The notes beneath the pieces were generated by a model that was given only the letters and a program-made list of their open reading frames with translations, ran no database searches and had not been told where the DNA came from. Positions 15,828 to 26,644 of a DNA stretch of 64,000 nt are shown piece by piece. Each line of letters begins with the position of its first letter. Within the stretch, counting starts at the first letter, position 1. The position numbers and the translations under genes were made by a program. This stretch comes from Methylobacterium sp. WSM2598. Lineage in GTDB: Bacteria; Pseudomonadota; Alphaproteobacteria; Rhizobiales; Beijerinckiaceae. The stretch lies in the NCBI RefSeq assembly GCF_000379105.1, contig NZ_KB900609.1:7364939-7428938 (forward strand), written 5' to 3'.

Positions 15828-16706
15828 ATGGGCAAACGACCAGGGCCGGGAGCATCGGCGGTCGCGCGTTACGGGGGGGTCGTGCTCGCAACCATGCACG
15901 GCAAGGAGCGGGCCATCGCGCCTCCCTTTGCCGACCACCTCGGCCTCATCGTCCGGCCGGCGCTCGGCCTCGATACGGATCAGCTCGGAACCTTCTCGGG
16001 TGAGGTTCCGCGCCGGGGCACCATGCTGGAGGTTGCCCTGCGCAAGGCACGGCTCGGCATGCACATCGCGGGCCTCCCGCTCGGGCTCGCCAGCGAGGGC
16101 ACCTTCGGACCGCATCCGGCCGTGCCCTTCTTCCCGGCGGGCATGGAACTGCTCGTGTTCGTCGACGAGGTGCGCGGCCTCGTCGTCCATGAGAGCCTCG
16201 TGGACGAGGCCACGAACTTCGCGCATTGCGTGAGTGCCTCAGGCGACACCCTCGCGCCTTTCCTGGAACGGGTCGGCTTTCCGTCGCACGGCCTCATCGT
16301 CCGCCCCAACGCGGGTGATCCGCTCGTGGCCCTGACCAAGGGGATCACCTCCCGGACCAACCTGGAGCGGGCCGTTCGGGACGCTGCGGCCGTCTCCGCT
16401 GACGGTGCGGCGCGCCTGGAGACCGACATGCGGGCGCACCTCAATCCGACTCGGATGAGGAGCCTCGGGGTGCTGGCAGAACGCTTGGCGCGGCGCCTGG
16501 CGACGCCCTGCCCTGCCTGCGGCGCTCCCGGCTTCGGCCGCACGGGGACGCGGAGCGGGCTGATCTGCGAGGAGTGTGGGGAGCCGACCGACATGGTCGC
16601 GGCCGAGCTATTCGGTTGTCCCGCCTGCGGTCACCGGGACGAGCGGGCGCGCGGCGACGGGCTGAGCCGCGCGCCCGCGCGCTCCTGCCCCGCGTGCAAT
16701 CCGTAG
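15828..16706 (+). CDS. DUF6671-type protein with C-terminal zinc ribbons
   Basis: 292 residues. The segment VVLATMHGKERAIAPPF, the GLDTDQLGTFSGEVPR stretch and LASEGTFGPHPAVPFFPAG agree with the DUF6671 family as I recall it. The C-terminal third has CxxC pairs (CPACGAPGFG, CEECGEPTD, CPACGHRD, CPACNP), forming one or two zinc ribbons. It is probably cytoplasmic. It follows the small GSRTF-repeat ORF by 27 bp. Function is unknown. Confidence 0.75.
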   Translation: MGKRPGPGASAVARYGGVVLATMHGKERAIAPPFADHLGLIVRPALGLDTDQLGTFSGEVPRRGTMLEVALRKARLGMHIAGLPLGLASEGTFGPHPAVPFFPAGMELLVFVDEVRGLVVHESLVDEATNFAHCVSASGDTLAPFLERVGFPSHGLIVRPNAGDPLVALTKGITSRTNLERAVRDAAAVSADGAARLETDMRAHLNPTRMRSLGVLAERLARRLATPCPACGAPGFGRTGTRSGLICEECGEPTDMVAAELFGCPACGHRDERARGDGLSRAPARSCPACNP

Positions 16707-16799
16707 CGGTCGGGTCTCCTCCCGATCACCGGCCCGTCTCGTCGGAGCCGGAGGCTCCCGACCCTGCCCGATCCCGGACGCCTCGCTCTATTCATTTCG

Positions 16800-16814
16800 T
16801 AGAATGATGTGTCA
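16800..16814 (+). promoter_or_regulatory. Candidate LysR-regulator motif upstream of dabB
   Basis: TAGAATGATGTGTCA, 77 bp before the dabB start. It matches 12 of 15 bases of a motif upstream of the lysR gene (21885-21899). The region is AT-rich and suits a promoter. Confidence 0.4.
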
Positions 16815-16890
16815 TAAACAATCAATTTTCCAGAAACCATCCGATTAGGTACGAGATCTCGCGACCACAGCAGATCCCGAGGAGATCCTC

Positions 16891-18450
16891 GTGCCCATTC
16901 TCGACGTGCCGCTGCTCGCGCCCGCGGCGCTGCTCGCCTGCGCCGCCGCCTGCTTCTCGAACCGGGAGCGGCGCCCGCATGTCGTCCTCCGGCTCGCCGA
17001 GGGAGCGGCCCTCGTTGCCCTCGCGGTCGCAATCGTCTCGGCGGCCGTGCTGGCGATGGCGGGGCCCGGTGCGGGCTCCCTGGTCGGGCTGCACGGAATC
17101 GGCCTCTCGGTCCGACTGGATGCGGTCAGCATCACCATGCTCCTGCTGGTGACCTTCATCGGCTGGATCGTGGTGCGCTACGCGTCGCGTTACCTCGACG
17201 GCGAGGAGCGCCAGGGCCTCTTCACCGGCTGGCTCTGCCTCACGCTCGCCTCGGTGCTGCTGCTCGTCACGGCCGGCAACCTCGCCCAACTGGTCGCGGC
17301 GTGGATCGCGACCAGCCTGTTCCTGCACCGCCTCCTGCTCTTCTACGGCGAACGCCCGGCCGCTCGGCGGGCGGCGCGCAAGAAGTTCATCACCGCGCGC
17401 CTCGGCGACGCCGCCCTGATCGCCGCGGCGGGTCTGCTCGCCGCGGCCTACGGCACCGGCGACCTCGGCCGGATCCTAGGCGCGGCCCGCGCCGGAGAGG
17501 GCGGCGGGCTGGCCGTCGCGGCCGCCGGCCTGCTCGCGCTCGCCGCCATGCTCAAGTCGGCCCAGTTCCCCACGCACGGGTGGCTGACCGAGGTCATGGA
17601 GACCCCGACCCCCGTCTCGGCGCTGCTCCACGCCGGCGTGATCAACGCGGGCGGGTTCCTGCTGATCCGCTTCGCGGACGTGCTCCTCCTCGCCCCCGGG
17701 GTGCTCGCGGTTCTCGTGATGGTCGGCGGCTTCACGGCCCTGTTCGGGGGCTTGGTGATGCTGACCCAGCCCGCCGTGAAGACCTCGCTGGCGTGGTCCA
17801 CCGTCGCCCAGATGGGCTTCATGACTTTCGAATGCGGGCTGGCCCTGTTCCCGCTCGCGCTGCTGCACATCGTGGCGCACTCGCTCTACAAGGCCCACGC
17901 CTTCCTGGCCTCGGGCGGCGCCGTCGAGGCGGTCGCAGCCATTCGCCGCCCGGGGCCGGTCGCCGTCCCGGGCGCCGGCGCCGTCGGCCGCGCCTTCCTG
18001 TCCGCCCTCGTCATCTTCGTGCTGGTCGGCCTCGGGTTCGGGCTGGCGCACAAGTCGCCCCAGGCCCTCGCGCTCGGCGCCATCCTGATCTTCGGCGTCG
18101 CCTACATGCTCGCCCAGGGCTTCGCCGACGCCGCGCCCCGGGAGCTGACCCGGCGCACCGCGGTCTACGCGGTCGCCACCTCGGTCGCCTACTTCGCGCT
18201 GCAGCTGGCCGCCATCCGCCTCACCGCGGGCGTGCTGCCGCCGACGCCGGCGCCGGGGCCGCTGGAATGGGCGCTGATCGTGCTCGCCCTGCTCAGCTTC
18301 GGGCTGGTCGCGGTCCTGCAGGCGATGTTCCCGCTCTGGGCCTACCACCCCGCGGCCGCGGGCCTGCGGGTGCACCTCGCCAACGGGCTCTACGCCAACG
18401 CCGCCTTCGATCGGCTGATCGGTGGCTGGTCCGCGCGCGGCGCCTCCTGA
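16891..18450 (+). CDS. dabB: DabB-type proton-channel subunit of the inorganic carbon pump (NuoL/NdhF-like)
   Basis: 519 residues, starting at GTG 16891 behind GAGGAGATCCTC. It is an antiporter-like (proton-conducting transporter) membrane protein with about 14 helices. HGWLTEVMETPTPVSALLHAG and KTSLAWSTVAQMGFM are the conserved helix-7/8 segments that include channel Lys and Glu residues. In DAB pumps this subunit couples the ion gradient to DabA. It is shorter than NuoL (no C-terminal lateral helix), as expected for DabB. dabA starts 20 bp downstream, so the two form an operon. Confidence 0.9.
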   Translation: MPILDVPLLAPAALLACAAACFSNRERRPHVVLRLAEGAALVALAVAIVSAAVLAMAGPGAGSLVGLHGIGLSVRLDAVSITMLLLVTFIGWIVVRYASRYLDGEERQGLFTGWLCLTLASVLLLVTAGNLAQLVAAWIATSLFLHRLLLFYGERPAARRAARKKFITARLGDAALIAAAGLLAAAYGTGDLGRILGAARAGEGGGLAVAAAGLLALAAMLKSAQFPTHGWLTEVMETPTPVSALLHAGVINAGGFLLIRFADVLLLAPGVLAVLVMVGGFTALFGGLVMLTQPAVKTSLAWSTVAQMGFMTFECGLALFPLALLHIVAHSLYKAHAFLASGGAVEAVAAIRRPGPVAVPGAGAVGRAFLSALVIFVLVGLGFGLAHKSPQALALGAILIFGVAYMLAQGFADAAPRELTRRTAVYAVATSVAYFALQLAAIRLTAGVLPPTPAPGPLEWALIVLALLSFGLVAVLQAMFPLWAYHPAAAGLRVHLANGLYANAAFDRLIGGWSARGAS

Positions 18451-18469
18451 CCGCTTCGGAGATCCTGCG

Positions 18470-20908
18470 ATGATCGAGATTATCCACTCCCTGCCGACCC
18501 CGCACGACGCCGTGAGGGCCGCGGCCGATGGTGCCGGACGCCTCATTCCGCCCCTGTGGCCGCTGGCCTCCAGCGTCGCCGTCAATCCCTTCCTGGGCCA
18601 TACCGGCGAGCCGCTCTGGGCCGCCGGGGCGCGCCTTGGACGGGCGAGCGGCGCGGCGGTGACCATGCCCCGGTCCTGGTACCGGGACAGGATCGCGGCG
18701 GGGTCGATCACCGACGAGGATCTCCTGGACGCCCTGGCGGACGCGCCTGCGGACCTGCGCCCGGCCGACCTCGGCGCCCTGAGAGGCGCCATCGCGCTGG
18801 ACCCTGAGCCCGTGCGGCCCCTTCCGACCGTGGCGTCCCTGTGCGCGGAGGCGTCGGGGATCGACTGGCCGGGCCTGATCGCCGACCGGCTCGGTGCCTG
18901 GGCGGCGGGGCACTTCGACGAGGGGCAGGCCCTGTGGGCGGCTCCCTCGGGCGGGAGCACCCTCGCGCTCTGGCGGGCCTGGGCCATCCACGATCTGACC
19001 CCGGAGATCGCCGGACTGGGCGGGTTCGCTCGGCACGTCTCGGAGGTCCCCGACGGGGCTCTCCCGGCCCTCGCCCGCGCGGTCTGCGGGCTCGGCCTGA
19101 GCCCGGGCGCGCTCGAGAGCTACTTTCACCAGATTCTGCTCTCCCTCGGCGGCTGGGCCCAGTACGCCCGCTACAAGCTCTGGCAGGCCGAGCTCGCCGG
19201 GGGCACCGACGGGACGCTGAGGGATCTCCTCGCCGTCCGGGTGATCTGGGACGAGGCCCTGCTCACCCGTTACGGCGAGCGGATCGCCGAGAGCTGGGCG
19301 GCGGTGGCCGCCGCGCACGCCTCGCCCGCCCGGCCGACGCGCGACCTCGTGATCGATTCCATCCTGCAGGACGCCGCGGAGCGCGCGGCGCAGCGCGCGC
19401 TCGCCGCCACGCTTGCCGCCACGCTTGCCGGCGGCTCCCCCGGGGTCGGGGAGAGCCGGCCGGCCCTGCAGGCCGCGTTCTGCATCGACGTGCGGTCGGA
19501 GGTCTTCCGCCGCGCCCTGGAATCCCTCGATCCCGGCATCCGCACCCTCGGCTTCGCGGGCTTCTTCGGCCTCGCGACCGCGCACCGGCGCTTCGCGTCC
19601 GACATCGCGGAGCGCCGCCTGCCCGTTCTCCTCAATCCGGGGCTCCGCACGTGCGCGGGCGGTCCCGCTCTCTCGGACGCGGATCATGCGTCGCGGCTCG
19701 CCGCGCGCGCGCGCCGCGCCTGGGGCCGCTTCCGGCAGGCGGCCGTGTCCTCGTTCGCCTTCGTGGAGGCGGCGGGTCCCCTCTACGCGGCGAAGCTGCT
19801 CGGCGACTCGCTCCACCTGGGCGGCCCGGCGACGCCCCACGATCCGATGCCGCGCCTCGATCCGCCGCGCGACCTCGCGTCCCGGGTCGCGACGGCGGAC
19901 GCCGTCCTGCGCGCGATGTCGCTGACCTCGACCTTCGCCCCGACCGTCCTGCTCGTCGGGCACGGCGCGAACGTGGTCAACAACCCTCACGCCAGCGCGC
20001 TGCATTGCGGCGCGTGCGGCGGGTACTCGGGCGAGGTGAATGCCCGCCTGCTGGCCCAGCTTCTCAACGATGCGGATGTGCGGGCGGGGCTGCGGGAGCG
20101 CGGCCTCGAGGTGCCCGCGGACACGGTGTTCCTCGCGGGGCTGCACGACACGACGACCGACGAGGTGACGCTCTACGCCGGGGATCTTCCGGGTGGGTCG
20201 CCCCTGCAGGGTCTGGAGCCGGTGCGGGTCTGGCTCGCGCAGGCGGGCAAGCTCGCCCGCGCGGAGCGCGCGCTCCGCCTGCCCCGCGCGCGCGACGACG
20301 CGTCGGTGGTCCGCCGCAGCCGCGACTGGGCCGAGACCCGCCCCGAATGGGGCTTGGCCGGCTGCAATGCCTTCATCGCGGCGCCGCGCCACCGCACGGC
20401 GGGTCAGCCCCTGCACGGCCGCGCCTTCCTGCACGACTACGACTGGCAGCGGGACGAGGGCTTCGGCGTCCTGGAACTGATCGTGACCGCGCCGGTGGTC
20501 GTGGCGAGTTGGATCAGCCTGCAATACTACGGGTCGACCGTGGCGCCGGAGCTGTTCGGCAGCGGCAACAAGCTGCTGCACAACGTCGTGGGCGGCATCG
20601 GGGTCCTGGAGGGGAATGGCGGTCCGTTGCGGGCCGGCCTGCCTCGGCAATCGGTCCACGACGGCGAGCGCCACGCGCACGAGCCTCTGCGGCTGTCGGT
20701 CCTGATCGAGGCGCCGCGGCAGGCGATCACCGACGTCCTTGAGCGTCACCGCGAGGTGCGCGCCCTGTTCGACAATCGCTGGCTGCACCTGTTCGCACTG
20801 GACCAGGATGGCCGGATGGCGTGGCGCTACGCGGGTGACCTGCGGTGGACGAGCACCGCGGCCTCCGACGGCGCCGTGCCTGGCCTGCCGCTGAGGGCCG
20901 CCGTCTGA
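18470..20908 (+). CDS. dabA: DabA inorganic-carbon transporter subunit (DUF2309)
   Basis: 812 residues from ATG 18470 behind CGGAGATCC. DabA is a large cytoplasmic-face protein with a beta-carbonic-anhydrase-like zinc site that, with DabB, hydrates CO2 one way into bicarbonate. The key residues are present: C338 and D340 (AFCIDVRSE), H498 (VGHGANV) and C513 (LHCGACGG), with the same 15-residue H-to-C spacing as in Halothiobacillus DabA. It pairs with the upstream dabB and likely supplies bicarbonate to carboxylases. The convergent lysR gene lies just past a shared terminator. Confidence 0.95.
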   Translation: MIEIIHSLPTPHDAVRAAADGAGRLIPPLWPLASSVAVNPFLGHTGEPLWAAGARLGRASGAAVTMPRSWYRDRIAAGSITDEDLLDALADAPADLRPADLGALRGAIALDPEPVRPLPTVASLCAEASGIDWPGLIADRLGAWAAGHFDEGQALWAAPSGGSTLALWRAWAIHDLTPEIAGLGGFARHVSEVPDGALPALARAVCGLGLSPGALESYFHQILLSLGGWAQYARYKLWQAELAGGTDGTLRDLLAVRVIWDEALLTRYGERIAESWAAVAAAHASPARPTRDLVIDSILQDAAERAAQRALAATLAATLAGGSPGVGESRPALQAAFCIDVRSEVFRRALESLDPGIRTLGFAGFFGLATAHRRFASDIAERRLPVLLNPGLRTCAGGPALSDADHASRLAARARRAWGRFRQAAVSSFAFVEAAGPLYAAKLLGDSLHLGGPATPHDPMPRLDPPRDLASRVATADAVLRAMSLTSTFAPTVLLVGHGANVVNNPHASALHCGACGGYSGEVNARLLAQLLNDADVRAGLRERGLEVPADTVFLAGLHDTTTDEVTLYAGDLPGGSPLQGLEPVRVWLAQAGKLARAERALRLPRARDDASVVRRSRDWAETRPEWGLAGCNAFIAAPRHRTAGQPLHGRAFLHDYDWQRDEGFGVLELIVTAPVVVASWISLQYYGSTVAPELFGSGNKLLHNVVGGIGVLEGNGGPLRAGLPRQSVHDGERHAHEPLRLSVLIEAPRQAITDVLERHREVRALFDNRWLHLFALDQDGRMAWRYAGDLRWTSTAASDGAVPGLPLRAAV

Positions 20909-20924
20909 CCGCCGCGCAACGCAT

Positions 20925-20961
20925 GGGGCTGGGCCGACGCGGATCGCGACGGCCCAGCCCC
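20925..20961. terminator. Bidirectional hairpin between dabA and lysR
   Basis: A perfect 11-bp stem, GGGGCTGGGCC and GGCCCAGCCCC, with a 15-base loop, filling the gap between two convergent genes. There is no long T-run on either side. Confidence 0.7.
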
Positions 20962-21866
20962 TAATCGGCCGCCGACGCGGCGCGCGGCGGGGCGCTCGCG
21001 GCGATCAGCTCCTGCAGGATCGGGTTCGGGAAGCGCCTGGTCTGCACGATCGCGTAGAAGCGTTCCGCGACGTCCGGGATGCGGCAATGCTCGATCAGGA
21101 GCCCGGCGTGCAACTCGTCCTGCACGACGATCGGGGGAACGACCGCGACGCCGGTCCCCTCCCTCGCCAGCAGGCGGAGCATGGCCATGTCGTCGACCTC
21201 CGCCTGGATGATCGGGTGGATGCCGGCCAGCGACAGCACCCGGTCGAAGGCCACCCGGATCTCGCTGTCGAGACTCGGCAGCGTCACCGGGACGGTGCGC
21301 AGCGCCTCCGGGAAACGCAGCGGCTCCTGGTGCGGCCCGGGGTGTCCGACGAGGCTGACGGGCTGCTCGGCGATGAGGTGGCTGTGGAAGTCCGAGCCCG
21401 CGTCCCGCCGAACCGCGGTGGTGGCGAGGACCACGTCGATGCTGTGCATCTCCAGCTGGGCCAGCAATTCGCGCATCGTGCCCGAACGCACCACGAGTTC
21501 GACGTCCGAACGCCCGATCACGGGCCTGAGGAACTCGAGCTGGAAGTTGCGCGAGAGCGTGGTCAGCGCTCCCACGCGCAGCACGTGCTGTGCCGCGCGA
21601 GGGCGTCCCTGCAGCACCTTGATCAACTCGTTCCCGGTCTCGAAGACGGTGTCGGCGTAGTCGAGGGCGATCCGGCCGGCCTCGGTGAGGGTCAGCTTCT
21701 TTCCCCGGCGCTCGAACAATTGGTGTCCGAGCTGCTGCTCGAGCTTCTGGAGCTGAACCGAGAGGGCAGATTGCGACAGGTTGAGGACCTCGGCGGCGCG
21801 GGTGAGGCTGCCCTCATGGGCGATGCGGTGGAACAGCCGCAGGTGGTGGTAGTTCAGGGCCGTCAT
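20961..21866 (-). CDS. LysR family regulator (NhaR-like), likely controls dabBA
   Basis: 301 residues from ATG 21866 (MTALNYHHLRLFHRIAHEGS). The N-terminal winged helix (LTRAAEVLNLSQSALSVQLQKLEQQLG) is intact and the C-terminal part is a substrate-binding fold. The start resembles NhaR (NYxHL..F) more than CbbR. LysR genes beside dab operons are known regulators of inorganic-carbon uptake. A 15-bp motif upstream of this gene is repeated before dabB, which supports that role here. The effector is unknown. Confidence 0.88.
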   Translation of the reverse strand: MTALNYHHLRLFHRIAHEGSLTRAAEVLNLSQSALSVQLQKLEQQLGHQLFERRGKKLTLTEAGRIALDYADTVFETGNELIKVLQGRPRAAQHVLRVGALTTLSRNFQLEFLRPVIGRSDVELVVRSGTMRELLAQLEMHSIDVVLATTAVRRDAGSDFHSHLIAEQPVSLVGHPGPHQEPLRFPEALRTVPVTLPSLDSEIRVAFDRVLSLAGIHPIIQAEVDDMAMLRLLAREGTGVAVVPPIVVQDELHAGLLIEHCRIPDVAERFYAIVQTRRFPNPILQELIAASAPPRAASAAD

Positions 21867-21884
21867 GCCGGCATATCTACTTAA

Positions 21885-21899
21885 TAGAACGATGCGTGA
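21885..21899 (+). promoter_or_regulatory. Candidate LysR-regulator motif upstream of lysR
   Basis: TAGAACGATGCGTGA, 19 bp before the lysR start on the opposite strand, related to the dabB motif. The AT-rich 21867-22225 gap also separates lysR from the divergent crotonyl-CoA carboxylase-like gene; no other gene is seen in it. Confidence 0.4.
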
Positions 21900-22225
21900 C
21901 AATCTTTGAATTTGCCGTCCGGCATAAGGGCATGTACGATCAAATCTGTTCAGTGGCCGCTTTGCGGAGATTTGCGTAACTATACCATTGAAGATCCGCA
22001 GGTGATCGAAGCATCTGTCGTGTCGACCTGGAAAATAATTTTACATTTAATTTCGTTGATAATGAACAGCCGGACCATCCTGATTCCAGGCGGATGGAAC
22101 ATAATGTAATTATTGTTACGAGTTGTATTGATAAATCATTGATCTTATTGTCGAGAAAACACCTCGTACACCTGCCTGACCAATAAATCGCCGAAAAGAG
22201 AAGCGACGTTCCAGCCGAGTCGGCT

Positions 22226-23401
<1,176 letters not shown>

Positions 23402-23418
23402 GGCGCGAACCCGGCCCG

Positions 23419-23519
23419 GGCGCGCCCGATCATCGTGCAACCGGACGCTGCCCTTGCTCATCGATGTTGCCGCATCGTCTTCGATGAACCGGCATCCGCC
23501 GCGTCGGAAAACGCTCTCG
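23419..23519 (-). repeat. R1 element, divergent copy G
   Basis: Minus-orientation R1 with GC-shifted sequence: GCGCCCGATCATCGTGCAACC, then TTGCCGCATCGTCTTCGATG, then AACCGGCATCCGCCGCGTCGG and AAAACGCTCTCG. It lies between the Ccr-like gene and pccB. Confidence 0.65.
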
Positions 23520-23578
23520 CCGACGCTTGCTCGCGAGACCTCGGCCTCCGTCATTCTCGAGACATGGGTTGCCACGCC

Positions 23579-25111
23579 ATGAAGGAAATCCTGGCCCGGC
23601 TGGAGGATTGCCGCGAGCATGCGCGGCGCGGCGGCGGCGACCGGCGCATCGCCGCCCAACACGGCAAGGGCAAGCTCACGGCGCGGGAGCGCATCGAACT
23701 CCTCCTCGACACCGGCTCGTTCGAGGAATTCGACATGTTCGTCCAGCACCGCTCCATCGACTTCGGCATGGAGAGGCAGAAGATCCCGGGCGACGGCGTC
23801 GTCACCGGCTGGGGCACCATCAACGGCCGCACCGTCTTCGTCTTCTCCAAGGACTTCACGGTGTTCGGCGGCTCGCTCTCGGAGGCGCACGCCCAGAAGA
23901 TCATCAAGGTCCAGGACATGGCCCTCAAGATGCGCGCCCCGATCATCGGCCTGTTCGATGCCGGCGGCGCCCGCATCCAGGAGGGCGTCGCCGCGCTCGG
24001 CGGCTACGGCGAGGTCTTCAAGCGCAACGTCCTCGCCTCGGGCGTGATCCCGCAGATTTCGGTGATCATGGGGCCGTGCGCCGGCGGCGACGTCTACTCG
24101 CCGGCCATGACCGACTTCATCTTCATGGTCCGCGACACCAGCTACATGTTCGTGACCGGCCCGGACGTGGTCAAGACCGTGACCAACGAGGTCGTCACCG
24201 CCGAGGAGCTCGGCGGCGCCAAGGTCCACACCGCCAAGTCCTCGATCGCGGACGGCGCCTACGAGAACGACGTCGAGGCGATCCTGCAGATCCGGCGCCT
24301 GATGGACTTCCTGCCGGCCAACAACCTCGAGGGCGCGCCGGAGATCGAGAGCTTCGACGACCCCTCCCGGCTCGACAAGAGCCTCGACACCCTGATCCCG
24401 GACAACCCCAACAAGCCCTACGACATGGGCGAGCTGATCCGCCGGGTGGTCGACGAGGGCGACTTCTTCGAGATCCAGGCGGCCTTCGCGCGCAACATCA
24501 TCACGGGCTTCGGGCGGATCGAGGGGCGCACGGTCGGGCTGGTCGCCAACCAGCCGATGGTGCTGGCCGGCGTGCTCGACGCGGACGCCTCGCGCAAGGC
24601 GGCCCGCTTCGTGCGCTTCTGCGACGCGTTCGGCATCCCGATCGTCACCTTCGTGGACGTGCCGGGCTTCCTGCCCGGGACGGCGCAGGAATATGGCGGG
24701 CTCATCAAGCACGGCGCCAAGCTGCTCTTCGCCTACAGCCAGGCGACGGTGCCGCTCGTCACCGTCATCACCCGCAAGGCCTTCGGCGGTGCCTACGACG
24801 TCATGGCCTCCAAGCACATCGGCGGGGACGTGAACTACGCCTGGCCGAGCGCGCAGATCGCCGTGATGGGCGCCAAGGGCGCGGTCGAGATCATCTTCCG
24901 GCAGGACATGGGCGATCCCGACAAGATCGCGGCGCGCACGGCCGAGTACGAGGAGCGCTTCATGTCGCCGTTCGTGGCGGCGGAGCGGGGCTACATCGAC
25001 GAGGTGATCATGCCCCACTCGACCCGGCGCCGGGTGGCGCGGGTCCTGGCCATGCTGCGTCCCAAGAGGGTGGAGCAGCCCTGGAAGAAGCACGACACCA
25101 TCCCGCTCTGA
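23579..25111 (+). CDS. pccB: Propionyl-CoA carboxylase beta subunit (biotin-dependent carboxyltransferase)
   Basis: 510 residues from ATG 23579 (MKEILARLEDCREHAR), the usual PccB length and start. It transfers carboxyl from carboxybiotin to propionyl-CoA, the step that recovers propionyl-CoA made in the ethylmalonyl-CoA pathway. N- and C-terminal crotonase-like halves are both complete: FDAGGARIQEGVAALGGY and GPCAGGDVYSPA in the first, FVDVPGFLPGTAQEYGG and KAFGGAYDVMASKH in the second. The biotin-carboxylase partner pccA is not in the window. A decayed R1 repeat lies just upstream, and a Crp/Fnr gene follows 23 bp downstream. Confidence 0.95.
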   Translation: MKEILARLEDCREHARRGGGDRRIAAQHGKGKLTARERIELLLDTGSFEEFDMFVQHRSIDFGMERQKIPGDGVVTGWGTINGRTVFVFSKDFTVFGGSLSEAHAQKIIKVQDMALKMRAPIIGLFDAGGARIQEGVAALGGYGEVFKRNVLASGVIPQISVIMGPCAGGDVYSPAMTDFIFMVRDTSYMFVTGPDVVKTVTNEVVTAEELGGAKVHTAKSSIADGAYENDVEAILQIRRLMDFLPANNLEGAPEIESFDDPSRLDKSLDTLIPDNPNKPYDMGELIRRVVDEGDFFEIQAAFARNIITGFGRIEGRTVGLVANQPMVLAGVLDADASRKAARFVRFCDAFGIPIVTFVDVPGFLPGTAQEYGGLIKHGAKLLFAYSQATVPLVTVITRKAFGGAYDVMASKHIGGDVNYAWPSAQIAVMGAKGAVEIIFRQDMGDPDKIAARTAEYEERFMSPFVAAERGYIDEVIMPHSTRRRVARVLAMLRPKRVEQPWKKHDTIPL

Positions 25112-25134
25112 GAGGCCCGGACCCGCGCACGACC

Positions 25135-25872
25135 ATGTACGACATCGAGAGCAGCCCGATCTCGGCGCTGATCCGCAAGCTCACGGTGCGGACCGTGCTG
25201 TCCCGGGAGGACCAGGCAGCCCTGGCGTCCCTTCCCGTCCGCGTTCGCCGTGTCGGACCGGGGGCAGAGATCGTTCGCGCTGGCGACCTGCCGTCCTCCT
25301 GCTGCGTGGTTCTCGACGGCTGGCTGTGCAGCTACCGCGAGGGCGGGTCGAGACGATCGGTGCTGTCGTTCCACCTGCCTGGAGACTTGTGCAATGCATG
25401 CAGCCTGATGCTGCCGCTCGCAGAGGAAGCGATCGGCAGCGTGACCGAGGCCACGCTCGGGTTCGTGCCGCACGACGACCTGTTCGCCGCAATGGCGAGC
25501 AGCCCCCGTCTCACCACGGCGTTGTGGCGCGAGACGCTGATCCCTTCCCGGATCCGCTCCGCACTGGCGCACCGATCGTCCCACGACCGTCCGTCGCTCG
25601 CCTTCGCGAAACTGCTATGCGAATTCTCCCTCCGTCTCACGATGTCCCATTCAGATCGCTCCGCAATGCCAGCGATTCCTCTCGCGAAAGCGCAATTTTG
25701 CTGTGCATTAGGTTTGGATGATGTTTCCTTCGACTCGGCAATCGAGAGGCTTATTGCTGATCGAGAGATTAGGGTGAACAATAATGAACTCGAAGTCGTT
25801 GATGTGAGAAATCTGCTCAGATATGTCGATGATGACTTCGCTTACATCTGCGCTTTTCGACAGGCATCCTAG
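25135..25872 (+). CDS. Crp/Fnr family transcriptional regulator
   Basis: 245 residues from ATG 25135, 23 bp after pccB. Residues ~15-130 form a cyclic-nucleotide-binding-like beta barrel (LPVRVRRVGPGAEIVRAGDLPSS ... LSFHLPGDLCN). The C terminus contains a divergent winged helix (LAKAQFCCALGLDDVSFDSAIERLIAD). No Fnr cysteine cluster is present, so oxygen sensing through iron-sulfur is unlikely. The last ~60 codons are clearly more AT-rich than the rest, as if the 3' end had a different origin. Targets are unknown. Confidence 0.8.
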   Translation: MYDIESSPISALIRKLTVRTVLSREDQAALASLPVRVRRVGPGAEIVRAGDLPSSCCVVLDGWLCSYREGGSRRSVLSFHLPGDLCNACSLMLPLAEEAIGSVTEATLGFVPHDDLFAAMASSPRLTTALWRETLIPSRIRSALAHRSSHDRPSLAFAKLLCEFSLRLTMSHSDRSAMPAIPLAKAQFCCALGLDDVSFDSAIERLIADREIRVNNNELEVVDVRNLLRYVDDDFAYICAFRQAS

Positions 25873-26327
25873 GTTTGATCTCGGTGTGCCGGCAGGCTGA
25901 TCCGCCTGAGCGATTCGCCGATCCCTTGGCTCAATCCCAAAGCAATTCTCTGGATGTGAGCCGCGGCAAAGACGTGTGAGCGACGCCTTATTGTAGAACG
26001 ATGTCGAGAATTCAATCCTGTTGTCCATGCCGGTCAGCGACGGCAGTCTTTCGCGTTCGGGCTCTCGCATGCTTAGATGCGCCACCGGCGCGTCGTCGGT
26101 CGCTCTGCCAGGACGTGAGACGTCGAGCGTGACGCCGGTCTCGCAGGACCGGCGATCGAGCGCCTTCGAGACCCAGTCAGGGTCCTTGCCGACCTTGCAT
26201 GGACAGCCCGCACAACGCCGCCACGGGTCAGCAGAAAGTTCTTGCCGATAGAGCTGTCGAGCTTGGAACGCAGCTTCCGGCGCTGGCGTTGCCACTCAAC
26301 ATCTTGCAACGTGCTCTCGAGGTCCCG
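25873..26327. other. Intergenic, no gene supported
   Basis: Open frames exist on both strands, but none shows a recognisable fold, ribosome site or codon pattern. Given the IS remnant downstream, this may be degraded mobile DNA. Confidence 0.4.
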
Positions 26328-26528
26328 ATGGGTGACGCGGGTTTGATCTACTGGCTGGCTTTCTCAACCTTCGCGCTCGTGTTCGCAGTGCTGATCTGGC
26401 AGCGAGTCCAGGTGCACCGGGCCAAGCAGACCGGCGAGCGCTCCACCTTCACCGACACGCACGGTGGAGAGCCTCGGCCTCAGGTTGGGCTGGGGCACAC
26501 CCAGATGGAGGCTCAACGGCGAGCCTGA
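26328..26528 (+). CDS. Possible small single-pass membrane protein
   Basis: 66 residues from ATG 26328 with GAGG upstream. It has one strong membrane helix (LIYWLAFSTFALVFAVLIWQ) followed by a basic, polar tail. No relatives are recognised. It lies between unexplained sequence and an IS3 remnant, so it could be a fragment. Confidence 0.35.
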   Translation: MGDAGLIYWLAFSTFALVFAVLIWQRVQVHRAKQTGERSTFTDTHGGEPRPQVGLGHTQMEAQRRA

Positions 26529-26644
26529 GCCTCTCCGGACCGGCGAGCAGGCCGTGGCCGTCGTGCCCGCTGAGCGCTCCTGCGCGGAGCACCGGGTGCG
26601 ACTCAGGTCGATCACGGGCCTGAGGTCGTCTCGACGTCTCGCGT

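Noticed and set aside
15645..16226. Minus-strand frame with NVLDP repeats
   Set aside because: Reverse reading of the 15-bp tandem repeat and of the DUF6671 gene; no ribosome site.
25708..26295. 195-codon minus-strand frame downstream of the Crp/Fnr gene
   Set aside because: Overlaps the 3' end of the regulator gene and shows no recognisable domain.
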